Source: Escallonia rubra
Taxonomy: Eukaryota; Streptophyta; Magnoliopsida; Escalloniales; Escalloniaceae
Assembly (NCBI GenBank): GCA_033065855.1
Contig: JAVXUO010002708.1
Coordinates: forward strand, 226,340-290,339
Direction: 5' to 3'
Length of the DNA: 64,000 nt
Numbering within the stretch: position 1 is the stretch's first letter; each line of letters begins with the position of its first letter. The position numbers and the translations under genes are program-made. Shown piece by piece: positions 61,195-64,000 of the stretch. The notes under the pieces were generated by a model. It was not told the DNA's origin. It searched no databases and saw nothing but the letters and a program-made list of their open reading frames with translations.

Positions 61195-64000
61195 TTTTGG
61201 AAAATTTTCGCCCGAAAATCCAGAACCGGTGTCCGGACCGAGCGCTCAAAAGTCAATTTCGCTAAAATTACCTATCAGCCTCAGAATGGCATGAAATTTT
61301 AGATAATGAATCATATCAAGAAAATAAGGTTTTTATAAAACTTTCAGATTAAAATAGCTTGATTTGCTATGCTAAATAATTTGATAATTCTTTTTAACCG
61401 ATACCCTAATTTAACATCCTTCGTGAACATAAAAAATTCTCAAAACATTTCAGTTGTAGGTCTCGTACAAATAATAGGGGTTACTGTTTTGCACTTTGTC
61501 CAAATAAAATTATAAACATGTTTTAAAAATTCATAAAAAATTTGCTGGAATAAAATTATCTTTAGCGACACTTTTGATTTCAAGACTTAAAATATCCTAA
61601 ATGGCTACTGTTCACCATCCCTGTCCTTCGGCAGCCATCCTTATTCCTATTAACACACCTACAAACCCATTTCCATGACAAACCCACTCCACTACAAACC
61701 TAAACACACACTGAAACACACACATGTTAACACACGGCACACCCACTTCACACAATAGACACACTAAAATCACACACTAACATGAAAATTAGGGAGACTA
61801 CCTTCATGGATTTTCCCCCAATTCCTTTTTTTCTCCTTTTTCTTTCTCTTTCTTCCTCTCTCATTTCTTTCTCCTACCCGAAGCTCTGTGTTTCTCTTCT
61901 CCCTTGCTATGTTTCTTCTTTTGCTCTTTTCTTTCTTTTGTCGAATTTTCCTTATTTCTATTTTCCTCCCCTCAAATTCCTTTTTCTTATTTTCTAATTG
62001 TTCCCATCTTATTTAATCCACTAATTTATATTTAATTGGGTTAGTCATCAGGTAGAATAAGTAGGAGGTGTCATCCATATTGTGAAAATTCTCCCAAATT
62101 TGACACCTATACCATTTTTTCAAGATTTGTAAAATAGGCCCCTAACTTTGTGTACTTGTATCTAGGCACTAAATTTATTGTAATCTCTATTAATTTAATT
62201 AAATGTCACTAAAACATATACTATCACTTATTTTATTATTTTTCATCACTAAAAATATTAATTTACAATTATACCCCCAAAAATTTTCAAGTTTACAAAA
62301 TAACGCTAAAAATTTCAAAAATTACATTTTTGTCCCAAAAATCTTTTAAGCTCCAATACTATACTAATACTCGAGCATTGCTCAAATTTATTGACCGTTT
62401 ATTTTTCAGAGCACGGATGGTTATTTTGAACAGCTCTCGAAGTTCGAGATATTACACTCACTCACAATATACACACACTCACACACCCGAACATAGCTCA
62501 CACACACACACACACACACACAGCATAACTCACGCACCGCACACACTAACGCACACACCCACGCTTACTATGCCATTCCCACTGCCTCACGACAGTCTTG
62601 TTTTTTAGCCCACTGCCTCACGACAGTGGTGCTCTTCTACCGCAACTCACACCTGTTACTACAGATTTCCAAAACCCACATCATATCACACTAAACAATC
62701 CTCACGGCATCCGTCAACCTTTCACGACAGCCTCTTCTCCTTCCTCCAAGGCTGTTCTCGTTGTGCTTCTCTCGATAAACCAAGGCTGCGCTGAAATATC
62801 TATACCCATGACAACCATGGTTTTTCCCTATCCGAAACCCTTCCTTTCATCTAACTCATGCAATATCACATACAAATGGTTTAAAACACACACATAAATC
62901 CCACCCTTTTCACGGTTTCCTCTCCCATTCTTTAAACATACCTGTGAGATATATAGTCACAGCCACCATGGCTATGACTTGTTCGGTTTTCCATCATTTC
63001 ACTTCCCTGATTAAAACCCTATGAACCCCGTAAATAACCTAGAGGAGAAAGGCTAGAAGCTTACCAGAATCTCGCCGAAAATTCTTTGATCCTTCTTCTA
63101 ATCTCTCTCTCAATGTCCCTTGCCGTGAACCGAAATGCTGGAGAGGTTATTATTAGGGTCGGATGGTTTTTTATAACTACCAATATAAAGAATTACCAAA
63201 AGCCCCCTTATTCTTTGTTAGTTAGTTTAACTTTTACACGAAGTTTCCTCTTATTATCAAAAGGCCCAAAAATTATTTATGATATTTTATGTACTAAAAA
63301 GAAAATTTTAACGGGTTGTTGCGTCGCTTGCTACACCAATTGTCTTTATAAGTCGCTCTAATAAAAGTATCAATGCTAAGTAAGAGTTTGTCGCTAATAA
63401 ATTTTTTATTTTGGCCCGAAAAAAAAATAATACTACTAAAAATGTTTCGGGCATTACACCATGACCCCTCATCAACCACCACCAAACACCATCAACTCCA
63501 CCTCATCACACACACATACACACTCACATCAACTTCTCTACTTCCACCAAAATCTCATATTCAACCACTTACCTCAACCCCGTCATCGTTCCCACCCAAC
63601 TGTCAAATTGATTGTTAAAACCCAATGATCGTCGAACCCACCATGTCCACCAATAGGTCAATGTAATGATGGTGATAGATCTAATACCATGATTGTGACT
63701 ATGGTAGAGAGCAAGTCGGCACGTCGAGATGAGGGATATGGTGGCGATGGGATAAGGTTAGGGAAGAGGTGAGCTGTGCGGTGGGTCACGGAAGGGTCGT
63801 AGTGTAGGGTGGGATAAGGGATGTAATGGCAACATGGTGAGGGGAGGAAAGGGGCAACGAAGGGGTGGGGGAAAAGAAGGGGCGATAACGGGGTAGGTAG
63901 AGAAGATTTGGAGAACTATAAGAGTTGGAGAGATGAAGACGCCAATTTGAATATGTATATAGTATAATGTATATATAGAATAAGGGCAGTATTAACATTT

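Larger units (their letters stand above)
57510..62456 (+). mobile_element. second, related LTR nested in the first
   Basis: The start TGTCACGACCCGAACCC and the following GCAGACCCATTTGG, GGGCTCTGCCAGGCC segments match the start of the outer LTR at 55330. The likely end is GAGATATTACA at 62456, after which outer-LTR-like CACACAC sequence resumes. Without the MULE inside it is about 2.9 kb. The 5-bp flanks (CCGAC, CTCAC) do not match well, so the ends are approximate. Confidence 0.55.
55325..63463 (+). mobile_element. solo LTR with TSD CCATG, interrupted by a second LTR
   Basis: The sequence begins TGTCACGACCCGAACCC at 55330 and ends TTTCGGGCATTACA at 63458. It is flanked by CCATG on both sides (55325-55329, 63459-63463). 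Removing the inner insertion leaves about 3.2 kb without coding domains, which fits a solo LTR of a large retrotransposon left by recombination. Confidence 0.7.
54859..64000. mobile_element. MULE-like element, right end just beyond the window
   Basis: The left end GGGTTAATTACACCC is followed by GAGGTTAGGGTGAAATTACA, close to the ends of the 395-1451 element. AAATGTCCATATTACCC near 54980 is mirrored by the last bases of the window (complement AAATGTTAATACTGCCC), so the right arm is entered at about 63980. Its own sequence is only about 1 kb: 54859-55329 and 63459-64000. The rest is inserted DNA. Confidence 0.6.

Overview
The window is eukaryotic and from a flowering plant, most likely a dicot. 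The evidence is GT-AG introns, plant-only families (strictosidine-synthase-like, FAR1/MULE transposase, plant mobile domain), plant-type LTR and DNA transposons, Stowaway-type MITEs, and genes separated by several kb of repeats. I cannot name the species. There is one unresolved base (n) near 22220.

Only two ordinary host genes are visible. The first (5307-20849, +) is a three-exon strictosidine-synthase-like / APMAP-like gene that splices to an uninterrupted 373-aa frame. Its second intron is 11.4 kb because it holds a complete 9.9-kb Ty3/gypsy element of the Tat type (9163-19091, TSD GGTTC). That element has two RNase H regions, a gag-pol broken by many stops and frameshifts, an antisense three-exon reading frame that is intact, and a 40-bp tandem array before the 3' LTR. 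The second gene (47292-51572, +) is a six-exon HAD-like hydrolase of the HDHD3 type (295 aa).

Between the two genes lies mobile DNA. Two hAT-like elements are nested at 22046-24785, the inner one carrying an F-box/LRR gene fragment. A GC-rich element with three different tandem arrays (about 28391-32628) splits an older palindromic MITE. The centrepiece is a 13.7-kb Mutator-like element (32951-46660) with two nearly identical 3.3-kb terminal inverted repeats. Inside it, a FAR1-type MULE transposase (+) and a four-exon plant-mobile-domain/Ulp1-protease fusion gene (-) converge tail to tail on a 167-bp, six-copy tandem array. Its inverted repeats carry subterminal palindromes, an array of 13 G-boxes interleaved with CACGCGC motifs, and a four-copy 322-bp array.

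Right of the HAD gene, from 54859 to the window end, is a five-level nest: a MULE-like element contains a solo LTR, which contains a second related LTR, which contains a 2-kb MULE-like element, which contains a 0.85-kb hAT element. Three of these levels are supported by target-site duplications. The left end (1-5200) holds a 1.06-kb MULE-like element with a 9-bp TSD, a 1.2-kb element with long inverted repeats, and the promoter region of the first gene.

The large MULE is the most notable system. Its layout resembles maize MuDR (two convergent genes, each starting just inside a long TIR), but the second gene is a PMD-Ulp1 fusion, and the TIR motifs match the site reported for FAR1/FHY3, the domesticated relatives of such transposases.
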